A stretch of DNA of 64,000 bases, from assembly GCA_016191465.1 (NCBI GenBank), contig JACPOP010000008.1, forward strand, positions 131,878 to 195,877, given 5' to 3'. Below the pieces are notes generated by a model, which ran no database searches, was not told the origin of the DNA, and saw only the letters and a list, made by a program, of their open reading frames with translations. The position numbers and the translations under genes were made by a program. Each line of letters starts with the position of its first letter. Position 1 is the first letter of the stretch. This stretch comes from Chloroflexota bacterium (GTDB lineage Bacteria; Chloroflexota; UBA6077; CF-72). Of the stretch, positions 24,600-32,686 are shown one piece after another.

Positions 24600-25886
24600 T
24601 TACGCGAGCCGGCGCTGGTACAGCCGCCGAACCGTCGCCAGACCATCGACGAGCGCATCGACCTCGTCGGCGGTGTTGTACACGTAGAAGCTGGCGCGCG
24701 AAGTGGCCGCAACGTCTAATGAGCGATGCAGGAGCTGGCAGCAGTGGTGGCCGACGCGGATGGCGATGCCGGCCTCGTCGAGAACAGTCCCTGCATCGTG
24801 CGGATGCACGCCTTCCATGTTAAAGGCCACTACACCGGTGCGGGCTTCAGGATTTCGGGGTCCATAGACCGTGATGTCGGGCACCGTTGCGAGGCGCTCC
24901 AGTGCGTAGGCGGTGAGCTCGACCTCGTGCCGGCGCACGTTCTCCATGCCCAGTGCGTCCAGGTAATCGCAGGCGGCGGCGAGGCCGATCGCATCGGCGA
25001 TGTTCGGCGTGCCGGCGTCGAACTTGTCGGGAAGGTCCGCCCAGGTGGAGCGGTCCTCGTACACCTCGCGGATCATCCCACCCCCGCCCAGGAACGGCGG
25101 CATCGCTTCCAGGAGGTTACGCCGGCCCCACAGCACCCCGATGCCGGTCGGCCCCAGCATCTTGTGGCCAGAGAACGCGTAGAAGTCCACGCCCAGGTCG
25201 GCAATCCGGACCGGGAGGTGCGGCGTGCTCTGCGCCCCATCGGCCACCACCAGCGCCCCGCGGGCATGGGCAAGCTCTGCGATCTCTGCGAGGGGCAGGA
25301 TCGTGCCCAGAACATTCGAGGCATGGGCGACCGCCACGACCCGCGTGCGGTCGGTCAGCAGCGCCCGAAACGCGTCCATATCCAGGGTGCCATCGACGCG
25401 GGTCGGAACCACGCGAATACGTGCGCCCCGTTCCGCTGCCACCCGCTGCCACGGCACCAGGCTGGAATGGTGCTCCAACACGGTGCTGATAATCTCGTCG
25501 CCCGCGCGCAGGTTCTCGCGGCCCCAGGCAATTGCCACCAGGTTCAGCGCTTCGGTCGTGTTGCGGGTGAAGACCACTTCCAGGGGGTCTGTCACGCCGA
25601 TGAACCGACCGGCGCGTTCGCGCGCGGCCTCGTACTGGTCCGTGGCTTCCATGCTGAGGGTGTGAACGCCGCGGTGCACGTTGGCGTTGCCGGTCTCGTA
25701 GAAATCCACGATTGCCTGGATCACCTGGCGCGGCTTCTGGGCGGTGGAGGCGTTATCCAGGTAAATCAGCGGTTTGCCATGGATCTCGCGGCCCAGAATG
25801 GGGAAATCAGCGCGGATCCGCGCAACATCGAGCGCGTCTCGAGTGGGGCGGGAATTGCGCGGTTGCGTGGTCATCGTCGAGGACAT
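24600..25886 (-). CDS. sufS: Cysteine desulfurase, SufS type
   Basis: PLP enzyme that takes sulfur from cysteine for Fe-S cluster assembly. 428 residues with YLDNASTAQKP, HHSSLVPWQ, the Schiff-base lysine in AFSGHKMLGPTG, and the catalytic cysteine loop RVGHHCCQLLHRSL (two adjacent cysteines, where RxGHHCAQP is usual). ATG 25886; ATG 25874 (MTTQPRN) is also possible. No sufBCD or sufU is adjacent. A 25-bp IscR-type palindrome lies 17 bp upstream, so expression probably responds to Fe-S status. It is followed by DUF3090 in the same direction after 120 bp. Confidence 0.94.
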   Translation of the reverse strand: MSSTMTTQPRNSRPTRDALDVARIRADFPILGREIHGKPLIYLDNASTAQKPRQVIQAIVDFYETGNANVHRGVHTLSMEATDQYEAARERAGRFIGVTDPLEVVFTRNTTEALNLVAIAWGRENLRAGDEIISTVLEHHSSLVPWQRVAAERGARIRVVPTRVDGTLDMDAFRALLTDRTRVVAVAHASNVLGTILPLAEIAELAHARGALVVADGAQSTPHLPVRIADLGVDFYAFSGHKMLGPTGIGVLWGRRNLLEAMPPFLGGGGMIREVYEDRSTWADLPDKFDAGTPNIADAIGLAAACDYLDALGMENVRRHEVELTAYALERLATVPDITVYGPRNPEARTGVVAFNMEGVHPHDAGTVLDEAGIAIRVGHHCCQLLHRSLDVAATSRASFYVYNTADEVDALVDGLATVRRLYQRRLA

Positions 25887-25903
25887 GGCGGCTCCTGGCG
25901 AGG

Positions 25904-25928
25904 AAATCCTACCAAATTAGTCGGATTT
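25904..25928 (-). promoter_or_regulatory. IscR type-1-like operator before sufS
   Basis: A 25-bp imperfect palindrome with arms AAATCC/GGATTT and core GACTAATTTGGT. It agrees with the published IscR type 1 consensus (ATASYYGACTRWWWYAGTCRRSTAT) at about 19 of 25 positions by hand count, and its own halves agree at 20 of 24 positions. Position directly upstream of a cysteine desulfurase supports regulation by an Rrf2/IscR-like [2Fe-2S] repressor, which is not encoded in this window. Confidence 0.6.
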
Positions 25929-25945
25929 CACGCCGCGACTAGCTG

Positions 25946-26428
25946 TCAGGGGTCCTCGCTCACCCTGCGGTCCACCCCGCGGCCAGCCATCGGCAGCAGA
26001 TACCAGAGCCAGGCAATCAGAATGACGACTGCGCTGGCAACGCCAAGCGCCACCGTGTCACCGAATAGCACGTCCGTGATCAAGTAGACCACCGCGATGA
26101 TGGTCAGAGCCAGGAAGGCGACTCCGGCAAGGGCCTGCTGATTCGCCAGCCGCAGCATCCGCTCCTTGTCGAACTGGCGCCAACGTAAACGGTGATACGA
26201 CGCGAGCGCCATCAACAGCACCGTGGAAACCGTCGAGAAGACGAATGCAAGGAAATAGACGGACCGTTCGATAGATCGAATCTGCGAAAAGCCCGTGTTG
26301 AAGGGCACGATCAACAGGAATGCGAACAGCACCTGAACGCCCGGCAGGACGAGGCGCAGCTCCTGAATGAGCTCGGCCAGCTCACGGTCGAGCCGCTCTC
26401 CCTTCTCGGCGTCAGACGGGCTTGTCAC
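25946..26428 (-). CDS. DUF6328 family membrane protein
   Basis: 160 residues: a charged N-terminal helix ending in ELIQELRLVLPGVQVLFAFLL, and four membrane segments (VLFAFLLIVPFNTGF; FLAFVFSTVSTVLLMAL; LAGVAFLALTIIAVVYLIT; LGVASAVVILIAWLWYLL). The ELxxELRVxxxGxQxLFAFLL start is typical of DUF6328. Function unknown. Alone between sufS and the antiporter gene; the 207 bp upstream (26429-26635) hold nothing I can identify. Confidence 0.8.
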   Translation of the reverse strand: MTSPSDAEKGERLDRELAELIQELRLVLPGVQVLFAFLLIVPFNTGFSQIRSIERSVYFLAFVFSTVSTVLLMALASYHRLRWRQFDKERMLRLANQQALAGVAFLALTIIAVVYLITDVLFGDTVALGVASAVVILIAWLWYLLPMAGRGVDRRVSEDP

Positions 26429-26635
26429 GAATCACGTGTGCCGTACTGCACGTTCAATAGCTCGGGCTGTCCTCATCGTCCGCATCACGTCCCACCACCT
26501 TCATGAACACTCTCGTGGCCGTGCTCGTCCAGCGCCGCAGGTTTCGCACCACGGGCTCGGCGGAAGTCAGTTTGCAAGATCAACGCCCGTACGTAGGGTC
26601 GGCGCAAACGAGCCGACGGACATCTGGCTCAACTT

Positions 26636-27691
26636 CTACCCGAGCGCGTTCGGGAGGAAAAAGAAGACCACGCCGGCCATGGCGTACAACGCAAGGAGCT
26701 GTACCCCTTCAAGCCAGTTTGACTCGCCGTCGATATTGATGTACGCGAACACGGCCGTCGCAAGTACCAGGATGGCTAACTCGAGCGGGGCGAACACCAG
26801 GTTCATCGGTTTGCCCATGGCCAGGCTCAGGAACACCAGTACCGGCGCCACCAGGACCGCGATTTGCGTGCTGGAGCCCGAGGCGATGGCGAGGCTGAGA
26901 TCCATTCGGTTTCGCCAGGCGAACTGCACCGCGGCGAAGTGCTCGGCGACGTTCCCGACGATCGGCACGATGATCACGCCCACGAAGAACTCGCTCCACC
27001 CCAGTTGGCGGGTCACAGGCTCCACGGCGCCAACGAGCATCTCGCTGACCACGGCGGTCCCGGCGGTCGCCGCCGCCAGGACCAACAGCGATTTCCGCCG
27101 CGTCCAGGAAGCCTCATTGGCGGCGCCCTCCTGCTCCAGCACGTCCGTGTTCGTGATCGTGTACGCCAGGTACGCAAGGTACGTCACCAGCAACAGCCCA
27201 GCCACGATCAGACTTATGTTCTCGACGACCGGAAGGTCGTTGTCGACAAACGCAAACGTGGCGGGAAGGATGAGCCCAGCGATCGCCAGGATCATCATGA
27301 CCGAGTTGTGGCTGGTCTCTCGGGGGTCATACCGCTGGACACCATTGCGTACGCCTCCCGCCAGCAGCGCCATGCCTAGTACCAGCAGGGTGTTGCCAAT
27401 GATGGAGCCTGTGATCGACGCCTTCACCAGCGTGAGCAAACCCCGCTGAATGGCGAACACAGTGATGATGAGCTCTGCCGCGTTGCCAAAGGTGGCATTG
27501 AGAAGGCCGCCGAACCGGGGCCCCAGGTGGTACGCAAGCTCTTCCGTGGCCAGACCGATGAGACCTGCGAGCGGAATGAGGCTGATGGCCGAAGCCCCAA
27601 AGATCACCAGTGGCGCCCAACCCATGGCCCGGGCGGCTAATGCGAGTGGCGCGAACGCCAGTAAGACCCAGTACCAGCGGGGCACGAGCAC
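26636..27691 (-). CDS. Calcium/proton antiporter (CaCA family)
   Basis: Exports Ca2+ or another divalent cation in exchange for protons. 351 residues with about 11 membrane segments and both signature alpha repeats: LNATFGNAAELIITVFAI and VPIVGNVAEHFAAVQFA, with the ion-binding Glu in each (GNAxE). YIN-x-DGESNWLEG near the C-terminus is also family-typical. GTG 27691 is the track start; GTG 27685 (VPRWYW) has AAGGA 6 nt upstream and may be the true start. Confidence 0.93.
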   Translation of the reverse strand: MLVPRWYWVLLAFAPLALAARAMGWAPLVIFGASAISLIPLAGLIGLATEELAYHLGPRFGGLLNATFGNAAELIITVFAIQRGLLTLVKASITGSIIGNTLLVLGMALLAGGVRNGVQRYDPRETSHNSVMMILAIAGLILPATFAFVDNDLPVVENISLIVAGLLLVTYLAYLAYTITNTDVLEQEGAANEASWTRRKSLLVLAAATAGTAVVSEMLVGAVEPVTRQLGWSEFFVGVIIVPIVGNVAEHFAAVQFAWRNRMDLSLAIASGSSTQIAVLVAPVLVFLSLAMGKPMNLVFAPLELAILVLATAVFAYINIDGESNWLEGVQLLALYAMAGVVFFFLPNALG

Positions 27692-27859
27692 TCCTTCTCC
27701 CAGCGGCTACGACGGGACTTTGGCAAAGGGTGATCACGGACACCCTCCGCGTGTCCCCGCCGAGCCGGCACTCGCACGCGGGAGCGCGAACGAGCCGGCC
27801 GCCGCCACTTCCCATCCAGGATAGCGCGCCCGGGAGCGGGTGCCGAGCCGGCCGGCGCA

Positions 27860-27919
27860 CCCACGGAGGGACGAAGGAGGCATCTGCCCTTCAGTCGGCG
27901 GAAGGATGCCTCACGTGGG
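27860..27919 (+). promoter_or_regulatory. Structured RNA leader of purK
   Basis: In the 252-bp gap upstream of purK, 25-84 nt before its start, three nested pairings can be drawn: an outer stem cccacg/cgtggg (27860-27865 with 27914-27919), a perfect 8-bp stem gaggcatc/gatgcctc (27877-27884 with 27905-27912), and an inner cttc/gaag hairpin. It matches no purine, ZTP or PRPP riboswitch core that I can recall. It could be a regulatory leader; covariation would be decisive. Confidence 0.4.
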
Positions 27920-27943
27920 CTAACTTCCCTAAGATCGCTGGCG

Positions 27944-29107
27944 ATGCAGAGAGCGAGTGCGCTCGGGCCGCTCGGCATTCTCGGCGGCGGCCAGTTGGGC
28001 CGCATGACGGCCGAGGCGGCGAGCCGTCTGGGCGTGGACGTCGTGGTCGCGGAGCGCTTCCAGCGTTCCCCGGCCGCGCGGATTGCCGCTCATGAGGTGG
28101 TCTTTCCCGGCGCCACCTGGGACGACGACGACGCGATTGAACGCTTCGCCGACCTCGCGCCCGTGGTGACGCTGGAGAATGAGTTCGTGGACGCGGGCGT
28201 GCTGCGCAAGATCGAAGCGCGGGGGAGCCGTGTATGGCCGGGCCCGACATCCGTTGGTACGGTCCAGGACAAGCTGCGTCAGAAGCACGCGCTGGCCCAG
28301 GCGGGCCTTCCCGTTCCGCCGTTCCGGCGTGTGGAGGAGCCTGGCGACCTCCTGCACCTGGCTGGTGAGCTCGGTTGGCCGCTCATGCTGAAGGCGCGCC
28401 GCGACGGGTACGACGGCTCCGGCAATGTCCTGGTGGCGAACGACGCCGGTTCGGTGGAGGCGTGCCGGAAGCTGGGGTGGCCGGAGCGCACCCTGTACGT
28501 GGAGCGCCAGGTGCGCTTCCTGCGCGAGCTCGCGGTGATCGTGGTCCGCGGCCGAGATGGCCAGAGCGTGGTGTACCCGGTGGTGGAGACGCGCCAGGAC
28601 CCGCTGCTCCACGTGTGCCGCATGGTGCTGGCACCGGCACCCGTGGACCCGGTGATCGCCCGCGAAGCCGCGCGGGTGGCGAAGGCGGCCATCGAGGCCA
28701 TGGATGGAGTGGGAGCCTGGGGCGTCGAGCTGTTCCTGCTGGAGGATGGCTCTCTTTCGGTGAACGAGCTCGCGCCCCGGCCGCACAACTCCGGGCACTA
28801 CAGCATCGAGGGCTGCGTCACGTCGCAATTCGAGAACCACGTCCGCGCCGTGCTGGGTCTGCCACTGGGCGAGCCAACGCTGGTTGCACCGGCAGTGGGC
28901 ATGGTGAACCTGCTCGGCCAGGGAGCGCCGTGTGTGAGCACCGGTGGCCTGGAGCGCGCGTTGCGAATTCCGGGCGCGCACGTGCACCTGTACGGCAAAC
29001 ACGAGAGCCGCCCCGGGCGCAAGATGGGCCACGTGACGGCCACGGGCCAGAGCCTGGAGGACGCGATGGATCGTGCCCAACGGGCAGCGAACGCCCTACC
29101 GATCTGA
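27944..29107 (+). CDS. purK: N5-carboxyaminoimidazole ribonucleotide synthase
   Basis: ATP-grasp enzyme of purine synthesis converting AIR to N5-CAIR. 387 residues: LGPLGILGGGQLGRMTAEAA nucleotide-binding start, ATP-grasp LMLKARRDGYDGSGN, GVGAWGVELFLLEDG, and the active-site NELAPRPHNSGHYSIE. All core motifs are intact. ATG 27944 has no strong ribosome-binding site, but the motif distance fits. Its usual partner purE lies 2 kb downstream, separated by a coiled-coil gene and by a decayed second copy of purK. Confidence 0.96.
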   Translation: MQRASALGPLGILGGGQLGRMTAEAASRLGVDVVVAERFQRSPAARIAAHEVVFPGATWDDDDAIERFADLAPVVTLENEFVDAGVLRKIEARGSRVWPGPTSVGTVQDKLRQKHALAQAGLPVPPFRRVEEPGDLLHLAGELGWPLMLKARRDGYDGSGNVLVANDAGSVEACRKLGWPERTLYVERQVRFLRELAVIVVRGRDGQSVVYPVVETRQDPLLHVCRMVLAPAPVDPVIAREAARVAKAAIEAMDGVGAWGVELFLLEDGSLSVNELAPRPHNSGHYSIEGCVTSQFENHVRAVLGLPLGEPTLVAPAVGMVNLLGQGAPCVSTGGLERALRIPGAHVHLYGKHESRPGRKMGHVTATGQSLEDAMDRAQRAANALPI

Positions 29108-29228
29108 TGGCGCACTCCGCAGTCTGCGGTCAGGGTGCGCTCTGGTTCGCTGGGCAAATCTGCCCCACATCGCCGGGTGCGCATGGCCGGGCTGCATCAC
29201 CCGCGGCGGATAGCTCCGCGGCTTGGCG

Positions 29229-29259
29229 TCCCGCGTGCGCAAGAACAGCACACGCGGGA
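29229..29259. terminator. Possible terminator between convergent genes
   Basis: Inverted repeat tcccgcgtg/cacgcggga (9-bp arms, 13-nt loop) between purK and the convergent coiled-coil gene. The rest of the 170-bp gap is featureless. Confidence 0.45.
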
Positions 29260-29278
29260 GACGGACGGGCGTCGAGCT

Positions 29279-30265
29279 TTACGCGGCGGTCGGCTCGGCT
29301 TCGATCCCTGGATGCTTTCGAGGAACGATAATCAACTGAACCCCGGAGGAGTGTGCATAGCGCCCGGCCTCGTCATTCACCCAGCGGCCCGCTACCACCG
29401 GCACAACCGGCTGGCCGAGCTTTTCCAGAAGGTGTGATCGTTCGAGAACACGGCGGACATCGCCCACACCAATCCCGGCCGAAACCTCCGTCACGAAGTA
29501 CGCTTCTGCACCGTCGGGGCGTCGCGGGCCGCGTGCGACCACGTCGGCCAGCATCACGCTCTCGCGCTCCGGCTCGGTCAGGTGGCCGGCCTCGACGGCA
29601 TCGTCGAGCAAGTCGGCCAGCACCGAGGGTTCTAGGACCCTGATCCTCCGCGCGAGGCGTCCGAGATAGGACGGAGCCCGGCGGGCAAACCGAAGCTCCA
29701 TCAACTCACCATCCATCTCGCCAATCCGCCCCACCTGAGCCTGAAGCTGGGCGGTCAGTGATTCGACAGCACGGGTGAGCGCGTCCATCCGGACCGTGAG
29801 CGCGTCCACTCGTGCCGTGAGCGCGTCCATCCGGACCGTGAGCGCGTCCACCCGTGCGGTGAGCGCCTCGACCTGGGCCGTGAGCGCGTCCATTCGGACC
29901 GTGAGCGCCTCGACCTGGGCGGTGAGCGCGTCCACTCGTGCGGTGAGGGCGTCCACCCGTGCGGTGAGCGCCTCGACCTGGACCGTGAGCGCGTCCACTC
30001 GTGCGGTGAGGGCGTCCATTCTGACCGTGAGCAGTTGGACTTGGGCGGTGAGCGCGTCCATTCGTGCGGTGAGCAGTTGGACCTGCCTGGCGAGCACGGC
30101 GAGCTGCTCATCAGTGTGCCGCTGCGCCTCGGCCAGGCTGCGCACGAGCTCCGGCAGAGCGAGCAGCTCCTCCGGGAGGACGTGCTGCCGAAGCTGCGCC
30201 CGCCACTCCGGATGCTCCTCCAGAAGACGAAGCAGGTCCTTGAAATCACCGACGGTGAACGTCAC
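29279..30265 (-). CDS. Heptad-repeat coiled-coil protein with nuclease-like C-terminal domain
   Basis: 328 residues from GTG 30265 (VTFTVGDFKDLLRLLEEHPEW), a start typical of the DUF3782-like family common in cyanobacteria and Chloroflexota. Residues 55-175 are about 15 near-perfect heptads (DALTARV/EALTAQV), an ideal coiled coil. The C-terminal third resembles a PD-(D/E)xK nuclease-like fold (AEAYFVTEVSAGIGVGDVRRV, then VVPVVAGRWVNDEA), but the usual E-x-K is E-V-S here, so catalysis is doubtful. The track start at 30418 adds 51 residues over unrelated DNA. There is no Shine-Dalgarno; GATACT 7 nt upstream suggests a leaderless transcript. Role unknown. Confidence 0.8.
   Translation of the reverse strand: MTFTVGDFKDLLRLLEEHPEWRAQLRQHVLPEELLALPELVRSLAEAQRHTDEQLAVLARQVQLLTARMDALTAQVQLLTVRMDALTARVDALTVQVEALTARVDALTARVDALTAQVEALTVRMDALTAQVEALTARVDALTVRMDALTARVDALTVRMDALTRAVESLTAQLQAQVGRIGEMDGELMELRFARRAPSYLGRLARRIRVLEPSVLADLLDDAVEAGHLTEPERESVMLADVVARGPRRPDGAEAYFVTEVSAGIGVGDVRRVLERSHLLEKLGQPVVPVVAGRWVNDEAGRYAHSSGVQLIIVPRKHPGIEAEPTAA
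29775..30089 (-). repeat. 21-bp minisatellite inside the coiled-coil gene
   Basis: Fifteen tandem 21-bp units beginning gtgagcgcgtccatccggacc in plus-strand orientation, each encoding one heptad. Units vary in the last 8-10 bases. Perfect phase with the reading frame means copy-number change would alter coiled-coil length without frameshift. Confidence 0.9.
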
Positions 30266-30330
30266 ACCGGGAGTATCGCCGTTCACACCCCTCACGAGCA
30301 CGTGACCAGAAGCACGTGCAGGTTTGGCGG

Positions 30331-30531
30331 TCAATTCGCCTGCGACAGTCGAGCACGGAGCTTGCGCGGCATACGTCTGGGTACCTGGCGCACCAGTGGC
30401 ACGGCGGTGCCGACGCACGTACCGTAGAGGTCGCGCGGGTCATCCGGGCGCCGCGCTTCGAAGAAGACGAGGTACAGGCCGACGAGCGTCTGGATCAAAA
30501 CGACCCCGAAGGCGGTGCGCAGCGCGCCGCG
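30331..30531 (-). pseudogene. 3' fragment of a duplicated four-TM membrane protein gene
   Basis: The minus-strand frame ending at 30331 reads RGALRTAFGVVLIQTLVGLY, then ARRPDDPRDLYGTC and AVPLVRQ, clearly related to the protein of gene 31870-32247 (RGALYIAFGLAVVQAAVGVF, RRPEDIHYLYGAS, TLPLVRQ). Only the middle and a diverged C-terminus remain; the first ~40 residues are absent. The break coincides with the start of the purK fragment on the other strand at a shared GCGCGCC. Confidence 0.8.
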
Positions 30532-31065
30532 ACAGGTACGATGGCTGCGACAATGTTGTGTTGGCGAACGACGCAGGTTCGGTGGAGGCGTGTCGACAGT
30601 TCGGCTGGCCTGAGCGCACGCCGTACGTGGAGCGGCGTGCGCTCTCGCTGCGTGGCTCGCAGTGAGGGTGGTCCGCGGCCGAGATGGCCAGAGCGTCGCG
30701 CATCCCGTCGTGGAAACGCGCCCGGCCCTGGCACTCCCCGAAAGCCGCCTGGTGGTGGAACCAGCGCCGGTGGACGCCCCGTGACTGCCTGCGGAGCCGC
30801 GCGCGGCGATGGCGGCTTTCGGTGCGCTGGACGGAACGGAAGCCTGGGGCGTCGAGCTGCTCTTGCTGGAAGATGGCTCCATGGCAGGGAACGACCTGAC
30901 GCCCGGGCTGTACAACTCGAGCCGCTACAGAATCGAAGGCTGCACCGGTGTGGCAAGCACCAGAGCCGCTCGGGCCGCAAAATGGGATACGTGACGGCAG
31001 TGGGCTCCCGACTGGGCGACGCGCTGAGCCGCGCCCCGCGCGTTGCGAGCGCGCTCCTCGTGTAA
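30522..31065 (+). pseudogene. Degenerate second copy of purK (central and C-terminal part)
   Basis: Matches purK from about residue 149 to the end, in three different frames: NVVLANDAGSVEACRQFGWP, then a stop at 30663-30665; later EAWGVELLLLEDGSM and [17 protein letters not shown]; finally [20 protein letters not shown] up to TAA 31063-31065. It is about 544 bp against 718 bp in intact purK, with a deletion of roughly 160 bp after the RIEGC motif plus at least two frameshifts. The 5' part of purK is missing. The terminal TAA overlaps the purE ATG (TAATG), the arrangement of a coupled purK-purE operon, so this may be the ancestral purK position. Confidence 0.92.
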
Positions 31066-31607
31066 TGCCCGCGGGTGAGCGCGAGAACCCCGCGCAGCCG
31101 ATCCCGGTCGTTGGCATCGCCATGGGCAGCACGTCCGACCTGCCGACGCTCCAACCGGCGATCGCGATCCTCGACCAGTTCCGCGTGCCTTTCGAGGTGC
31201 GGGTGCTCTCGGCCCACCGCACCCCGGACCGCATGGCGGACTACGCGCGCACCGCCTACGAGCGGGGCCTGCGGGTGCTCATTGCTGGAGCTGGCGGGGC
31301 GGCGCACCTGCCGGGGATGCTGGCGGCGCACACGCCGATCCCGGTGATTGGCGTGCCGGTGGCGACGGCATCGGCAACGCTGGGCGGCCTGGATGCGTTG
31401 CTATCCATCGTGCAGATGCCGCGGGGGGTGCCGGTGGCAACCGTGGCGATCGGCGGCGGCGCGAACGCGGGCCTGCTGGCCGTCCAGATCCTGGCAACGG
31501 CCCACCCCGCGCTCATGGAGCGGCTGGCAGTCTACAAGCGCGAGCTCTGGGAAGCCGCCGTCCAGCAAGACGAGGCGCTGCAATCGGACTCCGACGCGCG
31601 GGCGTGA
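31065..31607 (+). CDS. purE: N5-carboxyaminoimidazole ribonucleotide mutase
   Basis: Rearranges N5-CAIR to CAIR in purine synthesis. 180 residues: [16 protein letters not shown] substrate loop, [32 protein letters not shown], and [20 protein letters not shown], all canonical for class I PurE. ATG 31065 shares a base with the stop of the degenerate purK copy (TAATG); there is no good ribosome-binding site of its own, so it may have lost translational coupling with the decay of that copy. A promoter inside the pseudogene or upstream must now drive it. Confidence 0.96.
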   Translation: MPAGERENPAQPIPVVGIAMGSTSDLPTLQPAIAILDQFRVPFEVRVLSAHRTPDRMADYARTAYERGLRVLIAGAGGAAHLPGMLAAHTPIPVIGVPVATASATLGGLDALLSIVQMPRGVPVATVAIGGGANAGLLAVQILATAHPALMERLAVYKRELWEAAVQQDEALQSDSDARA

Positions 31608-31696
31608 TGCTGCCGCGGCAGTCTCCCTCATCCTCCCATCGCGCGGCCGTGGGCTAGGCACGTGCGCCGCCCGTACCGCGGATCGTGTTCCCCGTC

Positions 31697-31818
31697 GCGT
31701 GTTCTCCGCGTGGGCTGGATGTGCGGGCCTGTGGCCCGCCCCACGGCGACGCGGGAAGCGAGCCGGGACGCCCGCGCACCCAGGCGCATCGCGCTTCGGG
31801 GAGGCACCGCGTTCAGGT
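31697..31818 (-). repeat. Dispersed ~120-bp GC-rich repeat, copy 2
   Basis: Reverse-oriented relative of 7467-7588, located between purE and the convergent membrane protein gene. The shared block CTGGGTGCGCGGGCGTCCCG is identical in both copies; flanks diverge. Confidence 0.7.
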
Positions 31819-31869
31819 GGACCTGGCTCAGCTCAGGCTCGGCGCCGGTCCGCGGGTCCGCGTTGCGAG

Positions 31870-32247
31870 CTATCCGGCCACCGCGACGCTGGTTGAGATG
31901 GCACGCAAGGTCAAGCCAAACATGAACAGACAGCCCAGCCCGTAGGCCAGGGCTGCCCGGTCCCAGCGGCCGGCCAGGTATTGCCGCACCAGCGGAAGCG
32001 TGATGATGACCGACGCGCCATACAGGTAGTGGATATCCTCGGGTCGTCTCGGGCCGAAGAGCACCAGGAACACGCCGACCGCCGCCTGTACGACCGCGAG
32101 CCCGAACGCGATGTAGAGCGCGCCTCGATACGAGGAATCCACGGGGCGCTTCATAAGGCCCAGGACCACGCCCCATACTCCCACCAGTCCAAAGTACAGC
32201 CGCATCGCATTCGCGAGCAGCGCGTGTGCCTCAACCATCACCGCCAT
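31870..32247 (-). CDS. Small four-TM membrane protein, unknown function
   Basis: 125 residues, with four hydrophobic segments: AMRLYFGLVGVWGVVLGLM, LYIAFGLAVVQAAVGVFLVLF, YLYGASVIITLPLVRQYL and LAYGLGCLFMFGLTLRAI. ATG 32247 or ATG 32238 could be the start. I do not recognise a named family. A truncated paralogue of this gene forms one side of the chimeric pseudogene at 30331-30531. Confidence 0.75.
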   Translation of the reverse strand: MAVMVEAHALLANAMRLYFGLVGVWGVVLGLMKRPVDSSYRGALYIAFGLAVVQAAVGVFLVLFGPRRPEDIHYLYGASVIITLPLVRQYLAGRWDRAALAYGLGCLFMFGLTLRAISTSVAVAG

Positions 32248-32263
32248 CCTAGCGGAGCGCGCA

Positions 32264-32686
32264 TCAATCTGTGTCGTCAGCGGGAAGGAGTCGAAAGGGA
32301 AGGCCGCGGGTGGACGTGACAGCGCGGAAGTGCCGCTGGTCGAGCGTCAGTACGCTCTGACAGCTGTATCGGTCCGCCAGCACGATGATGGACGCGTCAG
32401 CAATGCCAAGCTGCAAGTCAGCGTACTGACGGATGATGCCGGCGGCTGCCGCGACATCGGCAGCATCAAACGGGGCGAGCTCGTAGGCGCCGCGGCGCAA
32501 GTCATCAAGGAGTTTCAACTCTTCCGTCTGGCCAGCGTGGGTCGATACGAGGTAGTCAAGCTCGGCCAGAACAAAAGGGGACAGGATTCGCCGTTGCGGA
32601 TGGAGCAATGTCCTGGCCGCCGCCGCATGATGCGCCTGGCGTGGGTCGACGGCGGCCAGGATGCCGCTCGTGTCAACGAGGATCAC
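32264..32686 (-). CDS. vapC: PIN-domain toxin (VapC family)
   Basis: Putative Mg2+-dependent ribonuclease toxin, 140 residues. The acidic triad of PIN domains can be seen: Asp in MILVDTSGILAAVD, Glu in VLAELDYL, Asp in IADASIIVLADRY, with a further Asp in VLTLDQRHF. The start overlaps the stop of the antitoxin gene (ATGA at 32683-32686), the standard vapBC layout. Confidence 0.92.
   Translation of the reverse strand: MILVDTSGILAAVDPRQAHHAAAARTLLHPQRRILSPFVLAELDYLVSTHAGQTEELKLLDDLRRGAYELAPFDAADVAAAAGIIRQYADLQLGIADASIIVLADRYSCQSVLTLDQRHFRAVTSTRGLPFRLLPADDTD

Noticed and set aside
26367-27449. 360-residue plus-strand ORF
   Set aside because: Shadow of the Ca2+/H+ antiporter gene on the other strand; Ser/Thr/Arg-rich with no recognisable motif.
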